A stretch of 64,000 bases of DNA from Paragonimus westermani (Eukaryota; Platyhelminthes; Trematoda; Plagiorchiida; Troglotrematidae). The stretch is from the NCBI GenBank assembly GCA_008508345.1, contig QNGE01000848.1, positions 95,478 through 159,477 on the forward strand, in the 5' to 3' direction. Under the pieces are notes generated by a model. That model saw only the letters and a program-made list of their open reading frames with translations, made no database searches and had not been told where the DNA came from. The position numbers and the translations under genes were made by a program. This document shows, piece after piece, positions 1-9,904 of this stretch (within the stretch, counting starts at the first letter, position 1; each line of letters opens with the position of its first letter).

Positions 1-145
1 AGTAGTTAGGTCCCTTCCCGTCCCCTTCTTTTTCCTTCCCTCTTTCTATATAGGGTTTGCTGTTTCTTCATGGTTGTGTGGCAGTTAAGCATTGGTGTGA
101 ACCACTGATGTATTGCTGTCTATGATGATGATGATGATAAGGTAC
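1..145 (+). mobile_element. 3' end of an RTE-like non-LTR retrotransposon with (GAT)n tail
   Basis: Only the 3' untranslated end of the element is present, and its body would lie before the window. The stretch at about 91-124 (GTTAAGCA, then AACCACTG, then TATTGCT and TCTATGATGATG) matches the end of the RTE relic at 3555-3615, and the tail is a short run of GAT/ATG triplets at 122-139. RTE-type elements typically end in short tandem repeats rather than poly(A). No coding sequence is visible here. Confidence 0.6.
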
Positions 146-1493
146 ACTTGAGGGATCCAGTTAGATTGTTGAGTTTTTTTTAGCTCTGAATTGGCCAACG
201 TTGTCTTGTTTGCCCCCCTATGCTGGAGACGTGTAGGTCGTGCCAAACTAAGTGAATAACCGGTCTGGTTTGTAAAGGGTGAGCTTCCCACCTCAGAAAT
301 TCAGGATGCTGTCTCAAGCCTGGGACATTCTCGCTCATATGTTCTTTATTGCGGGCAGTCCACTTGAGACCAGGAACATTTCCATACACTTAGGTAGTAT
401 CGTCTCACTAGCTTTTGGTACTGCTGAGAAAAACTGCGGTGTTATCTCGAGACCTCTGTTGACGACGAACCAGAATATTGCGGCTCAACTGGATTGGAGA
501 TTGCACTGAGCTGTAAGGGACAACAGTCTGCTGGATTGAATCCCATTGAATGATTGCCCGTATACTGTCATTCCTCGGTCATAGTCTGCCGGCATATGGC
601 ACGTCATATTTACATATGGTCCTACAGGCAGTTGTCCAGGTGCTGTCAACATCGCCTATGATACCCTCCTCGATATTCTGAGGCAAGCAAGACCCTGACA
701 CCGCTGTGCTTGCTGTTATGAACGCACAACCTTACTCCAAAGAGGAAGCGGCCATTTGATTTGGTGTTCGGGCTCGACACACTGACAGTGGTGGCCGACC
801 ATTACAGTTGTGCATACCTTACGGACAGTATTTACCTGCTTATGCCTATCAGCACAAACGACGGCAATGCATCAGTTGAACGCCGCCCTCTGCAACTTAA
901 ACATGGAAGCAATCTAGTCTCACCGTCGTCAGCCGTCGGTGGCGCCACTCCATTAAAGGTTGCCCTTCATTTTGAGTAACCGCCTTGATTCATGCCATTG
1001 CTTGTGCCCGCTTTGGTTTGAGATCATCTGTTAACAGATACAAAATACTCATTTGAAACTCGAGCGACGAATGCATACGAAAAACCTGTCAAGTAGCAAT
1101 GACGGCCAAACTGCCCGGGTCACAACGGTTGACTGGTCGCAGTGACCACTGTGCAAGAATCTCAACAGCTGTGCGAACTTCTCCTGAATAGGTATACTTG
1201 AAACATCACGATAAACTGTTCACTACTCAGTACGCCTCTTTCAAACACTTCATATATATATGTATAACAACTTGGCAGGTGAGCTGAGCACGTTGAGGAG
1301 CAGTTCAAATGTCCTCAGTCGGCTCATTCAGCTATTGTGTTTGGTCATGACGTTTTCGGCCATCTCCTTTCGAGATTTCAAGTGGCTTTTGAGTCTAAAC
1401 CATTAAAAATTAATGTACCCCTCTGATCCGGAACTTTTTTTCCAACCATTTTAAAAATCCAAACTAACTTCGTTCTGTGTAGCGACTGAAGAG
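146..1493. other. no recognisable gene
   Basis: Short open frames occur on both strands, but none resembles a known family and none is framed by convincing splice sites. The stretch may be decayed repeat or SNRPB intron/intergenic sequence. Confidence 0.5.
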
Positions 1494-2745
1494 GTGTCTC
1501 ATGACTTGTGTTTATCGGCAGTCATTCCCATCTACAGAGAATGTGCCAGGATATATGACAATTACAAAGGTGTTAGTTTTACCTTCATCACATCCAAACC
1601 GTTCACAGGTCTCATAATGCTGCGGCTTATGAAACAGATATCCAGGCAAAAGAAGAATGGAGGGGATCCCAGGCGTGGTTGCGGGTATATCGATCATAAT
1701 TTTGCTTTGCGACAGATACTGAAGCATCGGCACTCACTTTCTCAGTCAACGGTCGTGATATTTCTGGACCCGGAATCTGCTTTGGACTCGGTTGTTCGAC
1801 GCTCTGTCTAAGGCTGTCTTTGTCGCCAGTGAATTCTCGTGAAGTCTGTTACTTTGTTGACGTCGTGTGCTCGCTGTAACCGTCGAGTGCACGTTTATGG
1901 GCGTCCTCTGTATCAGTTGGCGTTCGACTTGGCTGTCAGATCTTCCTTTTCGGTTTTGTGACGGAAGGAACACTCGGAGGTTCCAAAAATCTTGGGGTGG
2001 AACTTCCACCAGATAGCAAGCAAACTGACGCTGAGTATTTGAACGACATTGCTTCACTTGTTTTTTTGCAGAGAACATACTGAACTGATTAAGTTATGTG
2101 GTTGGTTCGTATGGTATGCACTTTGTACTCTTAAGGTGTAAACTTGTTACACGGTTGGTCTCGCATTGGTATCCCGGATATTATTCTCTCGTGGTTTCGC
2201 AGAGGCGTCAAGTTGTCAGTTAACTGGGGTTTCCAACACGTGTGTGCGCTCATTTTTGCTGTGTGGATCAAACAAATGGCCCATTCGTGTTGAAAGTACA
2301 CGTTAACTCTCGGTGTTCTATAACCGCTGTCCCTCTCAGCCTGCTTCAAACGGGTTGGTTTTGCAAGCAACTCGATGGACCATCAGCGCGCGTTCGGGAA
2401 ATTTGTGAGTTCGCTGCCAACAACCGAGATAGTGGAAATGCACAGTTGAGTCATGTGCTCCGTATGTCAGCAGGATGCCTGCCGCGCCGTGCACTGTTCA
2501 GTGTGGCTGCTGAGGCTGGAACAGTTTGCTAGGCGATCAGACGATGACGTGGTCACGTGCATTGAAAGCCTTGACCGTCCTGCTAAACAAGGTTGGCGGG
2601 TGCCGTTTACCTGATCGGGGAGTTTTTTCTTGCGTTTGTACTCCTTACTTAACTGCTCTGTGAACCACTGTCAGGACCAGCGACGGCCATGGTACCTAAC
2701 AGTGTGACTCAAAACTAAAATGGCTGATGATGACGACAAGATTTA
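1494..2745 (+). mobile_element. RTE-like reverse transcriptase relic (degenerate)
   Basis: The frame starting at 1494 reads through a decayed reverse transcriptase fingers/palm region: residues around GYIDHNFALRQILKHRH and TVVIFLDPESALDSV match the GC(I/V)DHIFTLRQILEHRH...IVVFLDxxxAFDSVDR block of flatworm RTE-like elements (compare the better copy at 15.5 kb). Frameshifts follow. At about 2240-2330 a shifted frame gives SFLLCGSNKWPIRVESTR (the LLYGSETWPLRVE block), and at about 2445-2500 LSHVLRMSAGCLPRRALF (the LGHVLRMPxxRLPRRALF block), followed by QTMTWSRALKALT. The relic ends at a GATGATGACGA tail near 2722-2735. It is a pseudogene of a retrotransposon with no functional frame. Confidence 0.75.
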
Positions 2746-2749
2746 ACGT

Positions 2750-3625
2750 TAGACAATGAAGTTATGAGGGTTGTTGGCAACTCTGTTTACTTCGGAAGCT
2801 ATCAAGGTATGAGGATTAAAACAGAAGGTCGCTTCTTTATGACTAAGGCAGTCTTGAATCTAAGACATGTGACACCGGAAAACATTTCTGTATAGCTTTA
2901 GTGAAAGCGTACAAGGCGACTATGAGGCTGCTTTACTTTACAGTTGGGAGGGGGCTTGGCCACCCAGGATAAAAGACTTGAACCATCTTCGGGTATTTAC
3001 CATCAATGTGTGCATTGGATCACTCACATAGGGGTGTCACCAACGGGTGAGCAACGATTGGGTTTGGAAATCAGTGTTTGCTAGTGACCAAGCTAGTTTC
3101 TCTGTTTTGTCTTTAAGTCTGCGCACGGTTAGAACTTTTACCAGAGATGCCAACTGGTCGTCTGCTATGTCGAACACTTTTGACCAATGTCATGGCCGAC
3201 TGGCGTAAAGTGCTCTTTGGACAGATGAAATGTGTGAAAATGAAGTTCACCGAAAGGTTATCAAGCTCGTCAGCTTTATTTCTCGCGACTGGGGGCCACG
3301 TGAATCATGAGATGGCGACCAGTCGGGTCAAGGGGAGTGAATGCTTGGCCGGGCTGTCTGTGAAGTAAGTGCACTTAATGATTCGGAGTAGTGAAGGCCC
3401 CAAGGAAGCTGGCTTGCTGATGACGCATCGCTTTCAGTTATCGTTCGGCTGTTTGTTTACAAGGTGTGGAGGCCTTGATTTTAAATGTTTAAATACAGGC
3501 ATAGTTGTGCTTGATACATACATATTCAATCCCTTTGTTCCTGACTAACACTTGTAGTTAAGCACAATCCAGAGCCACTGGCATATTGCTATCTTTATTA
3601 TTGTTATTATAATTTGATGACCGCC
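2750..3625 (+). mobile_element. second RTE-like relic, C-terminal part plus 3' tail
   Basis: This begins directly after the preceding relic. About 2765-2810 reads VVGNSVYFGSYQ (the VVDxFVYLGSxI block), 2910-3000 reads LLYSWEGAWPPRIKDLNHL (the LLYxxETWPLRVxDLKRL block), and 3147-3250 reads MPTGRLLCRTLLTNVMADW then RKVLFGQMK (the MPTxRLPRRxLxxxxxxGWRKxRGGQxK block). The tail at 3555-3615 (GTTAAGCACAATCCAGAGCC then TATTGCTATC and A/T-rich triplets) matches the tail at 91-140. Frameshifts and stops rule out function. Confidence 0.7.
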
Positions 3626-3639
3626 AGCAGTTAGATAAA

Positions 3640-5860
3640 TCCGCATGTCAATCAAGCAATGATGTGGTCACAAAGTTTGAAGGCCCTGACTTCCCTCGAT
3701 TAAGTGTGGCTCCCCGGCTGGGATCCTCAATCACTGAAGTCGCTAGTTGGAAACGCTGTTCGAGATATCAGTGCGCTACGATTAATGGCGTGCATGCATT
3801 CATATTCCAAGCTCTTCCGCTTGCCATTTTTTAAAATCCGTTTTCGTGCCTTTTGGTAATTTATCTTCCATGTTATTCCACGTCACTTGGTAGGCAGCAG
3901 TCGAAGTCACAGTAATTTCTTGTCGAGCACAGCCATTGTGAGAGATTGGTACTGATGAGTCAATACGAAATGCTTGTTTGTTTTCGTGTTCTAACTGCTT
4001 TGTTCAAGCTGTTCAAGGGAACCAATTGTTTCAAATAAACGAGGGCTGTTTTACGACATATCAATCTTCACTAATTTTTCGTTTGAAGTTTCCGCCGAGT
4101 GTCGGTGAAACGACAACAGTTCTTCTTATCCGTCGTTGCATACTAATATCCTTGCTGCACCATCTTGTGGTAGGTGGAGTTTCGGCTCTACTGAGTTGGG
4201 GTGATGAGTTGAAACAAAGCACCGTTCAACAAGAAACGATGATTAGTAGATAGTACACTCTTGCGGGCGAAACGTTGTGGTTAAGGTTGCCACTGGCGGT
4301 TGCGCCAGTGGTCCACGCCCCTGCATTAGTACCACACAGTAGTAAGAAAAAGTGCTAATTTCGAGGTAGAAGAAACGAAAATTGAGGCTTATTTCATATC
4401 ATTATTTTCAAAGGTCCATCAGTCACTATTTTCGTCACGATCACCATCGGCAACGCACGATGATTGGCAGTATTTCTTAGCTCCTACATGACCACTTGGA
4501 ATATAACGAAGGTGATCCCTACATTTCTAAAGTACAAGGGTAAAGAAAAATATCGCTTAATATACGGTATCTGTTCGGTTTAGCTCAAACGCTCATCATC
4601 ACGATGCACCCACCTTGCAAAAAAAAACAACCGACTTGCAGATGTGGTTAATGCGAAATCCACGAGACAACTTTTCTGTGGTTTTCATTTTCCCGACTAC
4701 TCAGTCAAGCGGTCACTTCACTCCACTAAGCCCGGTTAGCCTCCTTTTCTAACATCTCTTCGTGGGTCGCAAGGCTCCCAGAACCGGGGTAGGGATAACT
4801 CAGTCAACCGTGGCTACACCATTAGTACATATCTACCTTTTTGTATATCAGGTTCTCGTTTGTTTAACTCAAATCTGTCGCCTGCAACGCCGGCGTAGAG
4901 AACTCTTCCCGAGAGGCGATTGAGTGGGATTCTCAATACGTAGTCCAAACTCGCTTGATCTGCGTTGTCGAGTGTTCGCTCGTTTATTCACCGCTACTTA
5001 TTGATGCCACTCGATATTTGCCGCTGAACATGAATATCGATGATCCCCTATCCTTAGCGACCATGGCCCGCAGCCCTAGGGGCATCGTTCTCAAGGTTGC
5101 CATCTGTTCAGATGGGTTGACAAATTCCGCTCTGCTGTATCGGTACCGAAACCACAATGAGCGACGCTAACATGTAGCATGGTTTTAAGTGTTGAGATCG
5201 GAGACGACTGATTACGATCGTTTTGGTAGGACACTTCTGGTAGTCTTGAGTCAACACGGACGTTTTTGCTAACTGCCAACCCCGCCCGCCGGTAACTCAA
5301 CTGATCAATCAGTAGGACTAGCGGCATCAAGTGTCAGTTGTTGCTGTGGCTGAGTTTGCTTCGACATGCCCAGTTACCAACGGTGATTTTGAAGGCACTT
5401 TTAGGATGTGAATTGGCCGCTCTATTGCCCCGTGTCGCATCTTGATTTAGGACGTCTACGATTTGTACTGATTATCTAAAAACAGCCAAGGCCGTGTGGA
5501 TAAGTTACAAGGGAAAGTTTGATTGTCGACTGAGACACACTGAAATTAATGCAGATGTAAACTGCAGAATTCCCTTTAACTTGTTCAAACCGCTGAAAAA
5601 TGCCAGTTGAAAAATTTCCCATAAGCATATCGGCGGTGAAGGTTTCCTCAAAAATTCTGGAGAGTTTTTCATACGTTTGCTCAAACATGCTTTGTGCAAT
5701 TAAATACAGTTATTCCGTTTGTTCATACGGCTGATGAACGATTGGAACGATTGTTTTTTAACATCGTAGTTAGCCTGAAAGCCTAACCGGTTTATCACCA
5801 AATTGCCTACTTAGAAAAGTCCAAAGTACCGTATGTTGTAACCACTTTTAGTAACTACAC
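3640..5860. other. no recognisable gene
   Basis: I looked here for the Sm1/Sm2-motif exons expected upstream of the SNRPB exon (LQDxRxFxGxFKAFDKHMN and LRGENL) and did not find them. The short open frames resemble nothing I know. Confidence 0.5.
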
Positions 5861-5941
5861 TTGACTGCCGAATTTATTGTCACTTTGTGTTTGTTAGGTA
5901 TTGTATCATTATGGAGGCTTTTGCACCTCCCTGTCATGCAG

Positions 5942-6313
5942 GTTAGTATGAATGTTGACGGCCCTCCTCCTCCAGAGGATACTGCACGTGTCCCACTTCC
6001 TGGTGCCGGTGCCTGGGCGACTGGAGGAGCCAAACCTGTGGTGGGTGTCGCTGTGGGTCGCGGAATACCTCTAGCTACACCTGCAGCAGCAATTCCCCCA
6101 CCAGCCCCACCAGCTGGATTAGGCGCCCCCGTCTGGGGTGTTGGAGCCCCTGCTCCGGGATTGATGCAACCTCGAATCGCTCCGGGCATGCCACCCCCAC
6201 CACCTCCCCCAGCCGGCGGCCAACCTGGAGTACCATCCACTTATGGTAGGGGAATGCCTCCGGCGGTTGGTCGCGGATTCCCGCCACCACCTCCTCCGCC
6301 TGGTTACCGATAA
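5942..6313 (+). CDS. snrpb: SmB/B' (SNRPB) C-terminal coding exon
   Basis: SmB/B' is a core protein of the spliceosomal snRNPs (U1, U2, U4/U6, U5). This exon encodes 123 residues and a stop. It starts after a good acceptor (pyrimidine tract then CATGCAG) with [20 protein letters not shown], the junction that follows LRGEN in other SmB proteins ([20 protein letters not shown] in vertebrates), and it begins in phase 0. The rest is the usual SmB tail: GRGIP and [19 protein letters not shown] segments, i.e. Gly-Arg and poly-proline repeats that are arginine-methylated and bind WW/GYF proteins in known homologues. The Sm fold itself is on upstream exons not found in this window, so this is a partial gene. 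The open frame reaches back to 5861 (residues before VSM look intronic). A proline/glycine-rich frame on the opposite strand is only a shadow. Confidence 0.88.
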   Translation, partial: VSMNVDGPPPPEDTARVPLPGAGAWATGGAKPVVGVAVGRGIPLATPAAAIPPPAPPAGLGAPVWGVGAPAPGLMQPRIAPGMPPPPPPPAGGQPGVPSTYGRGMPPAVGRGFPPPPPPPGYR

Positions 6314-9240
6314 CTGATGTATGCATTTGCTAAGGACTGTTTATTACGACTGTCCAGTTTTTGAAATACACCATCCCATTTGCACTGATTTATTATGTTT
6401 TATACTCATTCACTCAAACCGGTTTCAACGCCATTTGCTTTTGGCGTGTAAAGTGTACGAAATATTGTTTCTGTTGTATGCGGCTTAAAATAGAACATTG
6501 AAATACTGAAAGTGTTTTCAAGTGTCTACGCATCAACATATTCGTTACTGTGTAAGTTTCTGGAACTTATTCGATCGAATTGCAATTCTGTTTTTGATAG
6601 GACTACTATGACGGGCTGAGTTAACGTTTGTGTCCGTTTGTCATCCGTGCTTAGCATCTTGAGTGAGGGACGTTAAGGTTTTTCTACTTTTTGGTTCATT
6701 CACTGTTAGACAAAGCGGGACCAATTTGTTGGCCTGACAACCCGTTCATGTAGATGTTTGTAGGTGGCAGATTTAGGGCGTATATATGTCGTTTGGTTCT
6801 AAGTCAGGATAAGCCTGATCCAAAAAACTCGATTCCGGAGTCAAACTTCTGATATCTCAAAGAATTACTGAGGTGTGGATCATCATATATTTTTGCCTTA
6901 TTTTCGCGCGCTTGCGTATCCATGATGTTCAGAGGTTTCTCACACAAGGTCTCTAGTGACTGAATTCATTGCTTATCTGGGGTCTGCTTTGCCGGTGTTT
7001 TGGTTGGTTCTCGTTATTCAAAGTTCTGGATGTATTTGCTGATATTACGGACCGCGTTCATCGTCCGAGGTTATTTGTACCAATTGTTCGCGTTCGCCTT
7101 TTAGCAGGATTCTTTTGTGCCAACTGTAAGCTTGTCTGTTGCCAGAGTTGGTGGTACGTGGACACTTACTCCGATGGGATGTACACGTTGCTTGCACAAG
7201 TGTACGCGTCCTCTGGTGGATTTGTCTACTCCCTTTGAACGCATCCACAAAGACCTCTGACTGATTAGTTGTTGCTCCTTATTTGCATTGGTTGACAGAT
7301 GTCCGATCACTTGCCGATCATGGACAGCCAAGAAATCTTGTAATGCTTGTTACCGATTGGGCAGGGTTTTCGATCTGACAACCTCGTAGACATGAAGTGG
7401 ACGAAGTGATGACTCCTAGTTGGTCACGTCGACCCCCCAGTTTTAATGTGCATACGCACACGCACGGGCACTGTGGGCACACAGGATCGATCGTTACCAA
7501 TGCGCGACGCGATACACCAGCAATGATTGGATTGGTCTGCTGTAAGTATCTTTGGGCGGCTCATGGTTACGATGTGTTCAAGCGTTCTATCTGACGACTG
7601 TTTGGTTACCGAATTTGTTGTACGTATCTCGAGTAACTAATGTATATCAGTCGGTCACTGTTGTATCCCCTTCGAGTGTTGTGTATTTATTGCGTAAATC
7701 CGAATCGATCTTGTAGTTTATCCCGGTTAGAATCGTGACATCCGTTTCTAGGGAAAAATTTCGACTCCTGGTTACAAGTCGCAAGTTTACGCGGTGGCTT
7801 CTCGTTGTCACTCAGCCACCACGGTTCTAATGCATACGTATACATGCTGTCATTACGTGTTTTTTGGTTCGCGATCTTTTTGGGTCACGGCATGTGACTG
7901 AAGAGTATGTGAGAAATCTTCAGTTCGCGAACTAGATGCAGTGATCATAGTGTTTTGGATTCTGAACAGTCCCGAGAAGAGAGTTTTTCGGCTGGCTCAC
8001 TTACGTTCGGCCACAGGATGATGGTACATCAGAAACGCGAAATACACCCAGGCAGTGATTCGCGTCGACAATCATCCAGTTCGTTCTTAATCAGTGACGC
8101 ATCATAACCCGCTTGCCGGTTATATCAGTAAAACCAAATGTTTCTTTCCCACGACCACGTGCTCGACTCATAATGTGACTAGTCGTGAGTATTGTCTCGA
8201 GAAATATCAGTAAAAAGCAACCGTAAGTTCAAGGTTTGTTTGAACATTTTCCCATTCCCGACGCCGTGATAATCTTGCATAGTGCACAGTACTTACGACT
8301 GCATTCGTGCCATCTATCTCGGACCAATTTACGAAATGTTTCAACAAGCCAATGAATCGTGATAACAAGTTGCTTCGTATTGATAAACTGTAACCTCGAT
8401 GTCTCCATCGACGTCATGGAGCATTTTTGTTCATTTACGCATACGGCTACTTAGAATGAGCATTAAAATTGTTTCTTGTACTTTTATTTACATTATGATT
8501 TCCATTCCAGGGGAAGTTCCTGGATTTCCAGTAAGACTGGGATTTTTGGGAACTGGTTGTAGGTGCTTCGCGTCCGTATCGTGGTTATTGGGCTGGTCGA
8601 ATATGCGGCTGACCACGTGTGCTCCCAGAGGTTGTGGTCTAGTGTTAAGACTGACTATCTCAGTGTTCATCTGGGGCTGATCCACCGTCCAAGGAAAGTA
8701 GCATCCAGGTGTTCTCAAATATTACGTACGATGGTGCGATGAACAGTTGTGCGGTTTTTAAGCAATGCTCTTGAAACATCTTGATTAATTATGTGCCCCA
8801 AGCAGTCGATTATCAATCACAGTCGTGTTATTGTTTTTTGAAGAAAACTTGACAAGGCATACCCACTTCAACCGTTAACCTTGGTCCATGTAGCGTGCAA
8901 CATTCAGACGGTTCCCAAACTCAACCCAAAAACGAGACTGATTCGTTAATAAATAATAAATAGATAAATAGTGGATAATTCGTTAATAAATAATAAACGT
9001 TAATAAATGTCTTGTCAGCATTCGTTTGGAGGTAATTCACTGACAAATTCCGAATGGTCGATCCGGGCTACCGCTCTAAGGTTCTTGGGGTTCGGATATG
9101 GTTCGAAGTTTCAGTACTCCGGAATTCTAGTGGAGTGTGACGTTCTTGTGCTGGCTGACGAGCGATCTTATCACTTTTTCATGCTTTGCGTATGTTGTAT
9201 GCCATCGGTGCCATCCGGTTCATGCTTGGTTCGCCACTCT
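6314..9240. other. SNRPB 3' flank and unexplained sequence
   Basis: No clear AATAAA lies close behind the SNRPB stop; AT-rich candidates occur around 6480-6500. Open frames near 6969-7238 and 8399-8680 have no recognised motif or convincing splice sites. Confidence 0.45.
8941..9008. repeat. AT-rich direct repeat
   Basis: The 20-mer ATTCGTTAATAAATAATAAA occurs at 8941-8960 and again at 8978-8997, with related TAATAAAT units around it. This is a simple local duplication with no assigned role. Confidence 0.7.
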
Positions 9241-9296
9241 GTTTCTGAGATTTTGGTATTGATATGTTCGCCGAGCTTGGCATTTAGGTTGCAAAC

Positions 9297-9327
9297 GTTT
9301 CATCATCAAGCGAGGTGACATCATCAG
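9297..9327 (-). ncRNA. hammerhead-ribozyme-like core in left arm of PLE copy 1
   Basis: The minus strand reads CTGATGA, then a stem-loop, then GAAAC, the conserved core order of a hammerhead. It mirrors the core at 9769-9799 in the other arm. Stems I and III could not be completed by eye. Confidence 0.45.
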
Positions 9328-9768
9328 TGCGTGAGTGCTTCGGCGTATAATTTTGAATGTGGCGTTTGGTGAAGTTGGATCGTTGCCTGCTCTTATACAG
9401 CAGAGTGGGTTGACCTACTGGTCTGAATTCTGGTTGGTCGCTTTTTGTCGTGTTTGGCCTGACCCCGTCTCCCGTTTTGTCTGGCTATCTTCCAAGCCTG
9501 TTGATGATTGAGCGGTGGTCTGTAGTTGATACTTGGCGGGAGAATGTTTTGACGCAGGCATTCATGCAAGAAGAATAGCTGTTCACGTGTGGAAGCCCCT
9601 CNGGGAGATAGACAGACAAAACGGGAGACGGGGTCAGGCCAAACACGACAAAAAGCGACCAACCAGAATTCAGACCAGTAGGTCAACCCACTCTGCTGTA
9701 TAAGAGCAGGCAACGATCCAACTTCACCAAACGCCACATTCAAAATTATACGCCGAAGCACTCACGCA

Positions 9769-9799
9769 CTGATGATGTCACCTCGCTTGATGATGAAAC
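9769..9799 (+). ncRNA. hammerhead-ribozyme-like core in right arm of PLE copy 1
   Basis: CTGATGA at 9769-9775 and GAAAC at 9795-9799 flank a stem II candidate in which GTCA(CC) can pair with (GA)TGAT around the CTCGCT loop; pairing is weaker than in copy 2. PLE terminal repeats are known to carry hammerhead motifs. I could not identify the cleavage-site NUH and stem I partner, so activity is unproven. Confidence 0.5.
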
Positions 9800-9904
9800 G
9801 TTTGCAACCTAAATGCCAAGCTCGGCGAACATATCAATATCAAAACCATCAACCTGAGCTACAAACAACACCACCACTATTCCCAACCATCAGTTTCTGA
9901 GATT

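Larger units (their letters stand above)
9253..9892. mobile_element. compact Penelope-like element (PLE copy 1), inverted-repeat form
   Basis: A 12-bp target-site duplication, GTTTCTGAGATT, sits at 9241-9252 and 9893-9904 and defines the insertion. The element is a long inverted repeat: about 9257-9490 is the near-perfect reverse complement of about 9603-9842. The right arm runs about 50-60 bp further, ending CCAACCATCA. Between the arms the minus strand encodes a PLE-like N-terminal fragment (QLFFLHECLRQNILPPSI then NYRPPLNHQQAWK). Each arm holds a hammerhead-like core. A single N at 9602 marks a contig join inside the element. The flanking duplication argues that the join is nevertheless correct. 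The shared arm sequence with copy 2 at 24.3 kb, which does encode a GIY-YIG domain, supports the PLE assignment. Confidence 0.8.

Noticed and set aside
3953..3979. CTGATGAGTCAATACGAAATG looked like a hammerhead core
   Set aside because: Stem II would be only two pairs, GAAAC is GAAAT, and no complementary stem I was found. Most likely chance.
5848..6240. Glycine/alanine/proline-rich open frame on the minus strand
   Set aside because: It is the antisense of the proline-rich SmB exon; a low-complexity shadow.
9400..9770. Inverted repeat around the N at 9602 as a pure assembly artefact
   Set aside because: The perfect 12-bp target-site duplication at the outer ends and the same structure in the gap-free copy at 24.3 kb support a real insertion.
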